The notes under the pieces were generated by a model, which was given only the letters and a program-made list of their open reading frames with translations, did not search any database and was not told the DNA's origin. The translations under genes and the position numbers were made by a program. From DASWIG01 sp965371445 (GTDB lineage Bacteria > Acidobacteriota > Thermoanaerobaculia > Multivoradales > J023): a stretch of 64,000 nucleotides of DNA. This document shows positions 43,407-51,905 of the stretch, piece by piece (the stretch's first letter is position 1; every line of letters starts with the position of its first letter). The stretch lies in NCBI GenBank assembly GCA_965371445.1, contig CBDUYN010000010.1, forward strand, positions 43,740 through 107,739. The letters are read 5' to 3'.

Positions 43407-46043
43407 GTGGACTACGAAGACTTCGTCGTCACCCTCGGCTGGGACGGCGAGGGCTACTGCCGCGAGGTGATGTCGCCGGCTGGAGAATGGAGCGCTTCTT
43501 TGAAGCTTCCCTTCTCCGTCGACGAGCTGGCCGGGTTCGCCTCCGACAAGGGGTGGCAGCCTACAGCCAGCACCCCGCCGTCCGCGGCCCGAGAGCTCGG
43601 ACGTCAGCTCTTCAAGGCGTTGTTTGACGGTCGGGCCCGGCAGCTGTACTACGAAAGCCGCGGCCGGGTCGAAGAGCGGCAGCACGGGCTGCGCATCCGG
43701 CTGCGCATCCCTTCTGACACCCCGGAGCTGCGGCGTCTCTCTTCACTGCCCTGGGAGCTTGTGCGTTCAGACGGCGGGGACTTCCTGACCCTCAGTCGGG
43801 ACACGCCGATCGTCCGCCATCCGGCGGTCCTCCATCCGCCGGGCCGCCCGCGGGCTGTCCGCCATTTACGCGTCCTGGCGGTGATGGCCGAGCCCGAGGA
43901 CCAGCGACCTCTGGCGCTCCACCGCGAATGGGAGGTGCTCGAGACGATCTGGCAGGATCATCCCTGCGTGCGGCTCGACCGCCTCGAGGGCCCTACCCTC
44001 GATCAGCTCCTCGAGGCGTTGGACGACGAGAGCTACGACGTCTTGCATTTCATGGGCCACGGCGGCTTTGACAGAGATCAGGAGGAGTGGGTGCTGTGCC
44101 TCTTGGACGAGAACGGCGAAAGCGATCCCATCCCGGCCTCGCACCTTGCGGAAGAGCTCGCCGACTATCGCCGCGACCTGCGCCTCGTGGTGCTCAACGC
44201 CTGCTACACGGCACGAAATCTCGAGCGAGGGCCAGCCGGCGTCGCCATGGCGATGGTGTCGGCCGGCCTGACGGCCGTCGTGGCCATGCAGGCCGTCATC
44301 AGCGACCGCGCCGCCGTCGAGCTCAGCAAAGGCTTCTATCACCGGCTCGCGGCCGGTGACCCGCTCGAGCGGGCCCTGGCCGCGGCGCGCAAGAGGATCC
44401 ACCGCCATGAGCGGACAGGACCCGTCTGGCCGGCGGAGTGGGCGACCCCGGTGCTCTTTTTGCGCACCGATCACGGTGAGCTCTTCGAGGTCCCTCCGGA
44501 GAACGCCGGAGCGGCCGAGCCGGGAAGCTGGCGACCGAGCGGGGTCGGGCTGGCGGCCCTGGGGAGTGCCGGCGTGGGGCTTGCGCTGTTGGCCGGTTTG
44601 GCATCGCTCTGGGTGTGGGAGCCGGCGCCACTGCGATCCGCACTGACCGTGATCCTCGTTGCCCTGGGCGGTGTCGGCTGGTTGGGAAAGCAGCTGTGGA
44701 CGCTCTACCAATCCAAGGAGCTGACGCGCGATCTCAGCCAGACGGTCGCCGATCACCGCGGCTTCTCGGGGGCGCTCTTCACGCTGCCTCTCCTGGCGCT
44801 CGCCGCCTGGGGAAGCTTCGGCGCGGCGCGCGTTGAGCAGTTGCGCTGCCAGCCCCTCGATTCCTCGGCCTCCCCTTTCGCCGAAGCGCCGCGTCGGGTT
44901 GTCGTCGAGCCCTGGACCGCGCCGGCCGACGCCTCCCGCGAGGAGACGCTCTGGGCCCTCGAGACCACCGAACGGTGGCGAGACGTCCTGCGTGGGACCA
45001 ACGCGCTCCAGGTTCTTGACAAGAGGCCCGCGAATCTCCCTCCGTGTTGCTTCGACGTGACGGTTTCCGGACAGATCCGGCGCGACGCAGATCAGAACGT
45101 CGTCCTGCGCGCCACGTTGAGCGATGCGAGCTTGCAAGGCACGAGCTTCGAGCAGGTCGACCGCCCCGACGACTTCGGCGGCATCGATCATCTCCAGGCT
45201 GGCTTGATGAACGACATGCTCGAGGCTCTGGACGTCGAGCTGACCTCCGAGGAGCGCCGTCGGCTCGTGGCACCGCCCTCTTCGCCGCAAGCCCGTATGC
45301 TAAACCGTCTGGGTGTGCTCGCCTTCCTGCTCGAGGATTTCGAGGAAGCCGAGCGCCGTCTACTCGGGGCGTTGGAGCTCGATCCGGACTATGCCACGGC
45401 GCACAACAACCTCGGCCGGGTCCTGCTGCGGCCCGAGCAGCCTGAAGCGGCGATCGAGCGGTTGCGCCGCGCCGTCGAGCTTCGTCCGGAGCATGCTCTC
45501 TACCACTTCAACCTGGCGCTGGCGTTGGAGCGCCAGGCCACTTGGTGGCGTGTCGAGGGAGGCGAGCCACGACAGTATCGGCCGCATCTGGAGGAGGCCG
45601 TCCGTACCTACGAGCGGGCGATCGAGCTCGATCGGTTCAACGCCCAGGGCAACAACAACCTCGGCTTCACCCTCTTGGAGCTCGGCGACCTCGAACGGAC
45701 GCGCGAGGTGCTGGAGTGCGCCTATCGGTTGGCGGACGACGACCTCCTGCCGTTCGTCGAGAAGAATCTCGGCCGCCTGGAGCTAAGCGAAGGCCGGCCG
45801 AAAGACGCCGTGAGGCTTCTCGAAGCGGCGGTCGAGGAGCGTCCGGCACTCACGAAAGAGGCTTTCGCGGAAGCGATGTACTTCCTCGCCGCGGCGCGGG
45901 GAGCACTGGCGCGGCAGAACGCTATCGCGGCGACTGCGGCGTGCGAAACCTGGCGCGAGTATCTCAAGATCGTCGAGGAAGATCCGGAGCTGCAAAGCCG
46001 CCGCGACGCTGTAGAGCGCATGAACGAGTCCTGTGGAGATTGA
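43407..46043 (+). CDS. CHAT protease with membrane helices and C-terminal TPRs
   Basis: This 878-residue protein has the reverse order of its neighbours. The CHAT domain is N-terminal (about 90-360) with His218 in HFMGHGG and Cys266 in LNACYTAR. Several membrane helices lie at about 375-480 (GVGLAALGSAGVGLALLAGL; SALTVILVALGGVGWLG; GALFTLPLLALAAWGSF). A beta/alpha region follows, then TPR repeats at about 620-840 (AEAERRLLGALELDPDYATAHNNLGRVL). The protease should be cytoplasmic and the TPRs on the other side or after an even number of passes. Start GTG 43407 follows small ORF B by 22 nt. The FecR-like gene follows after 1 nt, so they are co-transcribed. Confidence 0.9.
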   Translation: MDYEDFVVTLGWDGEGYCREVMSPAGEWSASLKLPFSVDELAGFASDKGWQPTASTPPSAARELGRQLFKALFDGRARQLYYESRGRVEERQHGLRIRLRIPSDTPELRRLSSLPWELVRSDGGDFLTLSRDTPIVRHPAVLHPPGRPRAVRHLRVLAVMAEPEDQRPLALHREWEVLETIWQDHPCVRLDRLEGPTLDQLLEALDDESYDVLHFMGHGGFDRDQEEWVLCLLDENGESDPIPASHLAEELADYRRDLRLVVLNACYTARNLERGPAGVAMAMVSAGLTAVVAMQAVISDRAAVELSKGFYHRLAAGDPLERALAAARKRIHRHERTGPVWPAEWATPVLFLRTDHGELFEVPPENAGAAEPGSWRPSGVGLAALGSAGVGLALLAGLASLWVWEPAPLRSALTVILVALGGVGWLGKQLWTLYQSKELTRDLSQTVADHRGFSGALFTLPLLALAAWGSFGAARVEQLRCQPLDSSASPFAEAPRRVVVEPWTAPADASREETLWALETTERWRDVLRGTNALQVLDKRPANLPPCCFDVTVSGQIRRDADQNVVLRATLSDASLQGTSFEQVDRPDDFGGIDHLQAGLMNDMLEALDVELTSEERRRLVAPPSSPQARMLNRLGVLAFLLEDFEEAERRLLGALELDPDYATAHNNLGRVLLRPEQPEAAIERLRRAVELRPEHALYHFNLALALERQATWWRVEGGEPRQYRPHLEEAVRTYERAIELDRFNAQGNNNLGFTLLELGDLERTREVLECAYRLADDDLLPFVEKNLGRLELSEGRPKDAVRLLEAAVEERPALTKEAFAEAMYFLAAARGALARQNAIAATAACETWREYLKIVEEDPELQSRRDAVERMNESCGD

Positions 46044-46044
46044 G

Positions 46045-47418
46045 ATGAAATGTCGAAACTGCTTCCCCGTCCTGGCCACGATCGGAAGTTTGTTGGCCGT
46101 TGCACCACCCTCTCCGGCGCAACCAGTCGAGGAAACCCGGATTCTGGCGCTTTTGACGGACGTCCGGGGTGACGTGAAGGTGGCAGCCCCGGACGGCGAG
46201 AAACGGCCCGCGCACGACTACCAGGCGGTGGCGGAGGGGCAGCGTCTCGAGCTGGCGGACGGCGCGTCGGTGAGGTTTGTCTGTACCACCGGCGAAGTTC
46301 GTCGGCGTGACGAGAGCTTCGAAATGGGGCCAGAAATTTGCCGATCCGAGTGGCACGCCGCGGAGCAGCTGGTGCTCCATTTCGGGAGCCTGGAGCTCAT
46401 CTTCGAGGCCCGTGGCGACCCCAAGGACTTCGACCGTCAGCCGGTTTTGCTGAGTCCCCGATGCCCTGAGGACGTGGGCGTCCGGCTTGGATGTCACCGC
46501 CTGCTCGATCCACCGGCAACGGTGCGCTGGGTCGAGGTGGCGGACGCCGAGGCCTACCATCTGGAGCTCACCGGGCAGAAGAGGCGTTTTGAACGGATCA
46601 CAGTCGAGGAGTCGGATGTACAGTGCCTGGAGAACGAGACCTTTCGTGGACGCCGGGTATGTTCCCGTGCGTGGCCCGCGGCCAGATGGTCCGTAGTGCC
46701 GGGCGAGCTCTACCGGCTCGAAGTGGTCGCCGTCCGGGGCTCGGAGTGGATCCGCTCTGGAAAAACGATCCTCTACCCGTTGTCCGGGGCCGAGGCCCGC
46801 CCTTTTCGCGGCGTGCTCGAGGCTCTCGGCAGCGAGGAAGAATCCTCGACTCGTGCGGCAGTTTATCTTGGAGCCGAGCTCTTCCAGGAGGCGGCCCGAC
46901 AGCTGGAGTCAGCGGAGACCTCGGTCGGGCGCGATTTGACTTTGGGCAAGGTCTATCTGCGTCTCGATCACCCGGAGTTGGCGCTCGAGACGTTTCGTCG
47001 AGCTCTTGCGGCGTGCAGCGAGAACGAACTTAGGTGGCGTGCGGAGCAGGGTATCAGGAGAGCTCTTGACTACGACTGGAGCTCGACGCCGTTAGATCCT
47101 CTCCTCCAAAACTCGTGCCGACGTGTCTATAAGGGTAAGCATCAACGCGGAGGGGCCAGACCGCATCGGAAGCGGCCTTTACCGCCACAGATAGGGAGAG
47201 CTATGAACGACCAAAGAGCCATCGATAAACGGAGGCGCCGAGAGGAAGAAAATCGTCGAGAAGGTACTCTAGAGATGCTCAAGCGCCGAAAGGGAACACG
47301 TGGCAGAAGAGCCGGCGAATCCTTGTCGAGGAGAAGCAGTGTCGGCACACTTTCTTCTTTCTCAACAAGATTCCTGGAGAACAAATTTCACATTCCAAAT
47401 TCTTTGAATGAGGAGTAG
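46045..47418 (+). CDS. Secreted FecR-like protein with unusual basic tail
   Basis: This frame gives 457 residues from ATG 46045 (one nt after the CHAT stop), starting with a signal peptide (CFPVLATIGSLLAVAPPSPA). Residues about 30-120 resemble a FecR fold (LLTDVRGDVKVAAPDGEK ... GQRLELADGASVRFVC). A fibronectin-like segment (ATVRWVEVADAEAYHLELTG) and a short TPR-like part (AALETFRRALAA-type) follow, to about residue 350. The last 100 residues are quite different, Arg/Lys-rich, and contain element C and a well-placed internal ATG at 47203. I think the ancestral gene ended near 47110 and the stop was lost, fusing it to small ORF C. The folded part probably binds cell-wall or outer ligands. Confidence 0.75.
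   Translation: MKCRNCFPVLATIGSLLAVAPPSPAQPVEETRILALLTDVRGDVKVAAPDGEKRPAHDYQAVAEGQRLELADGASVRFVCTTGEVRRRDESFEMGPEICRSEWHAAEQLVLHFGSLELIFEARGDPKDFDRQPVLLSPRCPEDVGVRLGCHRLLDPPATVRWVEVADAEAYHLELTGQKRRFERITVEESDVQCLENETFRGRRVCSRAWPAARWSVVPGELYRLEVVAVRGSEWIRSGKTILYPLSGAEARPFRGVLEALGSEEESSTRAAVYLGAELFQEAARQLESAETSVGRDLTLGKVYLRLDHPELALETFRRALAACSENELRWRAEQGIRRALDYDWSSTPLDPLLQNSCRRVYKGKHQRGGARPHRKRPLPPQIGRAMNDQRAIDKRRRREEENRREGTLEMLKRRKGTRGRRAGESLSRRSSVGTLSSFSTRFLENKFHIPNSLNEE
47103..47131 (+). promoter_or_regulatory. CCTCC-N15-GTGTCTATA element C
   Basis: CCTCC at 47103-47107 and GTGTCTATA at 47123-47131 have the same 15-nt spacing as element B, and the spacer begins with the same AAACTC-like run. 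It lies inside the FecR-like reading frame and 71 nt before the ATG at 47203. Confidence 0.5.
47203..47418 (+). CDS. Small basic protein C (alternative internal gene)
   Basis: From ATG 47203 the frame gives 71 residues, MNDQRAIDKRRRREEENRR to NSLNEE, very rich in Arg, Lys, Ser and Glu. A GGGAGAG ribosome site lies 2 to 8 nt upstream. It is in frame with the FecR-like gene, so it is either the tail of that protein or an independent gene driven by element C. Its position after the CHAT operon and its element match small ORFs A and B. It stops 2 nt before the next gene. Confidence 0.45.
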   Translation: MNDQRAIDKRRRREEENRREGTLEMLKRRKGTRGRRAGESLSRRSSVGTLSSFSTRFLENKFHIPNSLNEE

Positions 47419-47420
47419 CT

Positions 47421-48140
47421 ATGGGACTCAGAGCTTCGTGTGTACTTACCGGTTTGATGGGACTAGCCTCCTTGGCTGTCCCAGTCGCGGCGGTGGCCGC
47501 GACCGTGTTGCACTACCAGATTTCAATGGGTAACGAAAACCACAGGGAAACCGGACTGGAGAAGACGGTCTGGATCGGAGAGGCGTGCTCCCGCCAGGAC
47601 GAAGGCTCCATATCGCTCATCATCGACTACCGTACCGACAGAGTGGCAGTTCTTTTCCACGACGAGTTCTTCTATGTCGAGACGGGTAGGCCGTTTGCAG
47701 CGACAGAGATTCTGCCGAAGGAGTTCTTCGGAGGCGTCGTCGCCAACGGCTTCACTCTGTTCGTCGAACCTGAAAGGGAGCCGCAAGAAACCTCCTACAA
47801 ATGGCCGTGTGTTCCATTTGCCCTGACGCTGGTTTCGGTGATGAGTGAAGCCGACATAGCTGTGTGTATGGCAAAAGACGTTCCCGGCGTCGATCTCGAA
47901 AAATATTCCGAGCTTCTCTTCGTGGAGAGATTTGGCTTGCATTTCGACGCCACCGCCGTCAGTGAGCTTCGTAAACTCCAGGGCGTCGTAATCAGCTGGG
48001 GCGGTGAGATGGAGTTGCCCGAGTACTCAATCGAGACGAAAGTAGTCCTAGATTCCGTCACTGACGAGCCACTGCCCGAAGGCAGCTGCGAGATACCCGA
48101 AGAATACGAAAAGCGCCGCCGCCTTCCCGAGGTACCCTAG
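47421..48140 (+). CDS. Secreted protein of a family shared with the next gene's N-terminus
   Basis: This 239-residue protein has a signal peptide (SCVLTGLMGLASLAVPVAAVAA). A beta-rich domain follows with the pattern ISLIIDYRTDRVAVLFHDEFFYVETGRPF..TEILP. The first 200 residues of the WD40-caspase protein encoded next carry the same pattern (ISIIINYELDRVLVLSHGRKTYVETRWPF..TEILP). It recalls DUF4412-like secreted proteins, but I am not sure. GAGGAG overlapping the upstream stop gives translational coupling. It may be a partner or decoy for the caspase protein; that is inference. Base composition is somewhat lower in GC than the upstream genes. Confidence 0.7.
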   Translation: MGLRASCVLTGLMGLASLAVPVAAVAATVLHYQISMGNENHRETGLEKTVWIGEACSRQDEGSISLIIDYRTDRVAVLFHDEFFYVETGRPFAATEILPKEFFGGVVANGFTLFVEPEREPQETSYKWPCVPFALTLVSVMSEADIAVCMAKDVPGVDLEKYSELLFVERFGLHFDATAVSELRKLQGVVISWGGEMELPEYSIETKVVLDSVTDEPLPEGSCEIPEEYEKRRRLPEVP

Positions 48141-48142
48141 TT

Positions 48143-51100
48143 ATGCGCAAAAGAATTCTCCACTCGGGTTGGGTATTGACGGCCATGTGGCTATTTGCCA
48201 ATAGCCTAGCTTTGGCAGATACCCATCTCAGATTCACTGGCTCAATCAACGATATAAGCTTGGATGACGCGGGGCTTCAAAAGGACATCTGGTTGTCGCC
48301 AGAAAATGCTCGATGGAATATGGTCGCGATTTCCATCATTATCAACTACGAGCTCGATCGCGTGCTCGTTCTGTCGCATGGTCGGAAGACTTATGTCGAG
48401 ACACGGTGGCCATTCAATCTCACAGAAATCTTGCCACCTTCCAGGCGGCTTGATTATTCCGGAGCGGAGCTCGACCTCGACTTTGAAGAGGGCGGCCGCG
48501 AAAAAGAATGCAAAGAGGCGACCCAAGTCACCTCCGTCGAAGGTGGCCGGCGCCAGACCTTATGCCTCGTCAACGATCTGCCAGGTGTAGATATCGAGAA
48601 GGTAATCGATTTGCAGACGACAGATCTCAGGGTCGCTGCCATGGCTGAAGGTACGGCTCGCCGTCTGGCTCAAGATGGAGGTATGATCGTACGAATGATC
48701 CTTGACTTCAAGTTCAATTACCAAGAGACTCGTGTTTTGATCGAGCTTGACTTCGACGCGATTCGCGAAGAAGATCCTCCCTGGAACCTCTATGGAATAC
48801 CAGTAGGTTACGAACAAGTTAGCCATCTGGATCCGGAAGAGCTAGCCGGGTTTCGCGATGGGAGCTTTCAACAGGGCTCGACTGGCGGCGCAGCTCCTTC
48901 TTCTTTCTCCAACGACCGCAACAGACTCCAAATCAGATCCGGACATCGCGGACCAGTCACCGCAGTTCACTTCGTGGAGGATGATCGCCTCGCTTTGACT
49001 GGCGGAGCCGATGGGAGTATCCGCGTGTGGGACGTGGCGATGGGGCGCGAGATGCTTCTGATCTCCGCGCATGACGCGCCCGTGACCGCCCTCGATGCCA
49101 CGGGTGGCATGATGGGATATTCTGGAGACTCCGACGGCAACCTCCGCGTGTGGAGTCTCCACAGTGGAGAGCTCATGGGGGCGGGCCGGAAATACCATCG
49201 CGGTATCACCTCGTTGGAGGCGTATCCCATAATGCAAGAGCGGGTGTTGGTATCGACGGACTCGAGAGTCGCGGTTGCGGCTGCGACTCCACGCTGCGAT
49301 ACGGCGATGGTGCTGCGTGCGCGACAAGAGACCGGGCAATGGCCGCGGGATTGTGTCGAAGTGGAGCCAAATCCCAGACAGACTTTGAAGTTCGTCGGCA
49401 GAACCCGTTTCACGAGGATACGTGGCACCCGAGACGGCACCCACATCGCGACGGCCAATCGCGGAGGAGTGACCGCCGTCTGGGACGGAGACAGCGGTGA
49501 GGAGTTCTGGCGTCACCAGGGGACCTCTAGCATCAACGACTTGGCCTTCTCGGCGAGCGGCCAACGCCTGGCGGCGGTGAACGCCGAAGGCTCTCTTCAG
49601 GTCTGGGAAACGACCGGTCAGAGCCTGTTGCAGCTGACGGCCCATGGAGGGCAGGCCACGGCGGTTGTTTTTCTCGCTGAGGATCGGGTTGCGACGGCCG
49701 GGCGCGACGGCAGGGTCCACGTCTGGAAGCTGCCAGAAGGCCGAACGATCATCTCCTTCGAACTTTCGGGAGCACCGGTGCTGGCCTTGGCAGCGAGCGA
49801 CGGTGGTGAGTACCTCTTGGCGGGTTCGGAAGACGGCGGAGCGCGCCATCTGCGAGTCGCTACGGGTGAAACCGTCCAGACCCTTCGGGGCTTTGCCAGG
49901 CCCGTCAAGAGCCTTTGGTTTCACGGCGAGAGTCCGGCTTTAGCGGTGAGCTACGAGGATATCGGAACGGTTCTCTGGGATCTGCGAGAAGGGGTCCAGG
50001 TCTACGCAGAGATGCCGGATTCGCAACCTAGCGGCGGTAGCCAGAAGCCGGGTGAGCCGGGCGCCGAAGAGCGACGGTGGGTATCCGAAGACTCGGTCTC
50101 AGTACGAAAGGTGTCAGCGGACGGTCGGTTCATCCTGACGGGAACGTCCGGCGGCCGCCTCGGTATCTTCGCGGTGGCAGATGGTGAACCGTTGCTGCAA
50201 GTCGAAGGCCTAAAGTCCCCTATAACGGCCCTGGCCTTGTCGCCGGACCACCGCATTCTGGCGAGCGCGACAGAGGTTCGGGTAGAGCTCTGGGATGTGA
50301 GTGCCGAAACTCGATTGGTCGGCCTCGTGCGGTTCATCGACGGCAGCTGGCTCGTTATCGACGAAGAGGGTCGGTATGACTCTGATCGGCCGGGCAACTT
50401 ACCGGGGGTGGCTTGGGTGCTAGCTGGGCAACCCTTAGAGACCTATCCGGTGGAGTTCTTCTTGCGCGATTACTTTACTCCGGGGCTGCTGGCGCGTCGC
50501 ATCGTCGGCGTCGACTTGCCGACGATCCAGAGATTAGACAGTCGCAACCTTCTGCGACCCGCGATCGAGATCGCGGAGATCGAGCAGCGATCGGCCCCCC
50601 GTGAGGTCGACGTCATCGTCGATATAGAGGAACAGGTAGTTGATCCACGCATGGGAATCGTTTCCGGCGTGGAGGACTTGCGCCTCTTCCGCGATCAACG
50701 CCTGGTGGCTGCTGTCCCGCAAGCAGGCGGAGCAGTGCACTTGGAGCCCGACCCATCTTCCGGCCGAACTCGGATCCGCTTCGAGGGTATTCGACTACCC
50801 GCCCACAAGAGGTTTCCTGAGGTGACGTTCGAAGCCTACGCTTTCAATTCTGACCGCATCAAGAGCAGTACGGCGAGCCGATCCTTCACGCTTCCCGAGG
50901 AACTTCCATTCCGGCCAGGGAAAGTCTATCTGATCAACGTGGGTGTTAGCGATTATCGCGACGATCAACTCGATCTGACCTATGCTGCCGCCGACGCTCA
51001 TCTCTTCGGTTCCACTTTGAGCGAAGCGCTCCGCGAACTCGGAACCTATGAAGAGATCGTTTCAGTGGTCCTCGCTTCTGAAGAATCGAGCACTTCTTGG

Positions 51101-51832
51101 GCGGAGAAGGCCCATCTACGCGAGGCACTGGCCCGGCTCGGAGGACGGCCACCGGAGATCGCGTTACCTGAGGGTGAGCTGCAACGTACGTCGCCAGAGG
51201 ATCTGGTGCTGATCAGCTTAGCAGGACACGGCGTCGTAGATCGTAGCGGGGTCTTCTATTTCCTGCCGTCAGACTTCGATGGCGTTCGGAAGGGGGGCCT
51301 CGAAACCTGGGATCTGTCGGGAGCCGTATCCTCAACCGAGTTGGCCAGTTGGCTGCAAGACGTGGACGCGTCCGAGATCGTACTCATCGTTGACGCCTGC
51401 TACTCCGCTGCGACGATCGATTCTCAAGGCTTTCGGCCTGGCCCGATGGGCAGCCGCGGTCTTGGCGAACTCGCCTACAACAAGGGAATGCGAGTCCTGG
51501 CGGCGACGCAAAACGACGCTGTCGCCATTGAGAGCGAAAGCGTCCGGCAGGGGCTCCTGACCTATGCTCTTTTACGGGAAGGTCTAGGTGACGGCGCGGC
51601 CGATCGCAATCCCGTCGACGGTCGTCTTTATGTGGGCGAATGGCTCGCCTACGCGGTGACCAGAGTCCCGGAGCTTTACAGCCAGATCGTCGGTAATGGC
51701 CGGGGCGCAATAATCCTAGCCGAGACAAGTCCCCAGAAGCCTAGGCTCTTCGACTTCTCTCATGCTGGCCCAGGTCCAGTTTTAAAAATAATTTCCTCTG
51801 AGATTCCGGAAGGCGTAACGCAGAGCCGCTGA
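48143..51832 (+). CDS. Secreted WD40-repeat caspase-like protease
   Basis: This 1229-residue protein has a signal peptide (SGWVLTAMWLFANSLALA) and the N-terminal domain it shares with the preceding gene (about 25-230). WD40 blades lie at about 265-730 (for example LALTGGADGSIRVWDVAMG, VATAGRDGRVHVWKLPEG). A beta region and a C-terminal caspase domain (about 925-1229) follow, with His1029 in SLAGHGVVD and Cys1086 in VDACYSA, so the dyad is complete. WD40-caspase fusions occur in bacteria with complex signalling, where the propeller senses and the peptidase cuts. It is separated by only 2 nt from the gene before. Its export signal makes a periplasmic or outer role likely. Confidence 0.92.
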   Translation: MRKRILHSGWVLTAMWLFANSLALADTHLRFTGSINDISLDDAGLQKDIWLSPENARWNMVAISIIINYELDRVLVLSHGRKTYVETRWPFNLTEILPPSRRLDYSGAELDLDFEEGGREKECKEATQVTSVEGGRRQTLCLVNDLPGVDIEKVIDLQTTDLRVAAMAEGTARRLAQDGGMIVRMILDFKFNYQETRVLIELDFDAIREEDPPWNLYGIPVGYEQVSHLDPEELAGFRDGSFQQGSTGGAAPSSFSNDRNRLQIRSGHRGPVTAVHFVEDDRLALTGGADGSIRVWDVAMGREMLLISAHDAPVTALDATGGMMGYSGDSDGNLRVWSLHSGELMGAGRKYHRGITSLEAYPIMQERVLVSTDSRVAVAAATPRCDTAMVLRARQETGQWPRDCVEVEPNPRQTLKFVGRTRFTRIRGTRDGTHIATANRGGVTAVWDGDSGEEFWRHQGTSSINDLAFSASGQRLAAVNAEGSLQVWETTGQSLLQLTAHGGQATAVVFLAEDRVATAGRDGRVHVWKLPEGRTIISFELSGAPVLALAASDGGEYLLAGSEDGGARHLRVATGETVQTLRGFARPVKSLWFHGESPALAVSYEDIGTVLWDLREGVQVYAEMPDSQPSGGSQKPGEPGAEERRWVSEDSVSVRKVSADGRFILTGTSGGRLGIFAVADGEPLLQVEGLKSPITALALSPDHRILASATEVRVELWDVSAETRLVGLVRFIDGSWLVIDEEGRYDSDRPGNLPGVAWVLAGQPLETYPVEFFLRDYFTPGLLARRIVGVDLPTIQRLDSRNLLRPAIEIAEIEQRSAPREVDVIVDIEEQVVDPRMGIVSGVEDLRLFRDQRLVAAVPQAGGAVHLEPDPSSGRTRIRFEGIRLPAHKRFPEVTFEAYAFNSDRIKSSTASRSFTLPEELPFRPGKVYLINVGVSDYRDDQLDLTYAAADAHLFGSTLSEALRELGTYEEIVSVVLASEESSTSWAEKAHLREALARLGGRPPEIALPEGELQRTSPEDLVLISLAGHGVVDRSGVFYFLPSDFDGVRKGGLETWDLSGAVSSTELASWLQDVDASEIVLIVDACYSAATIDSQGFRPGPMGSRGLGELAYNKGMRVLAATQNDAVAIESESVRQGLLTYALLREGLGDGAADRNPVDGRLYVGEWLAYAVTRVPELYSQIVGNGRGAIILAETSPQKPRLFDFSHAGPGPVLKIISSEIPEGVTQSR

Positions 51833-51905
51833 GATGAACTCCAGATCCCAAGTCGATTTTCTCGGACAAATCTAAGTGGCCTCTTAATCAGAAGGAGCGC
51901 AATCA

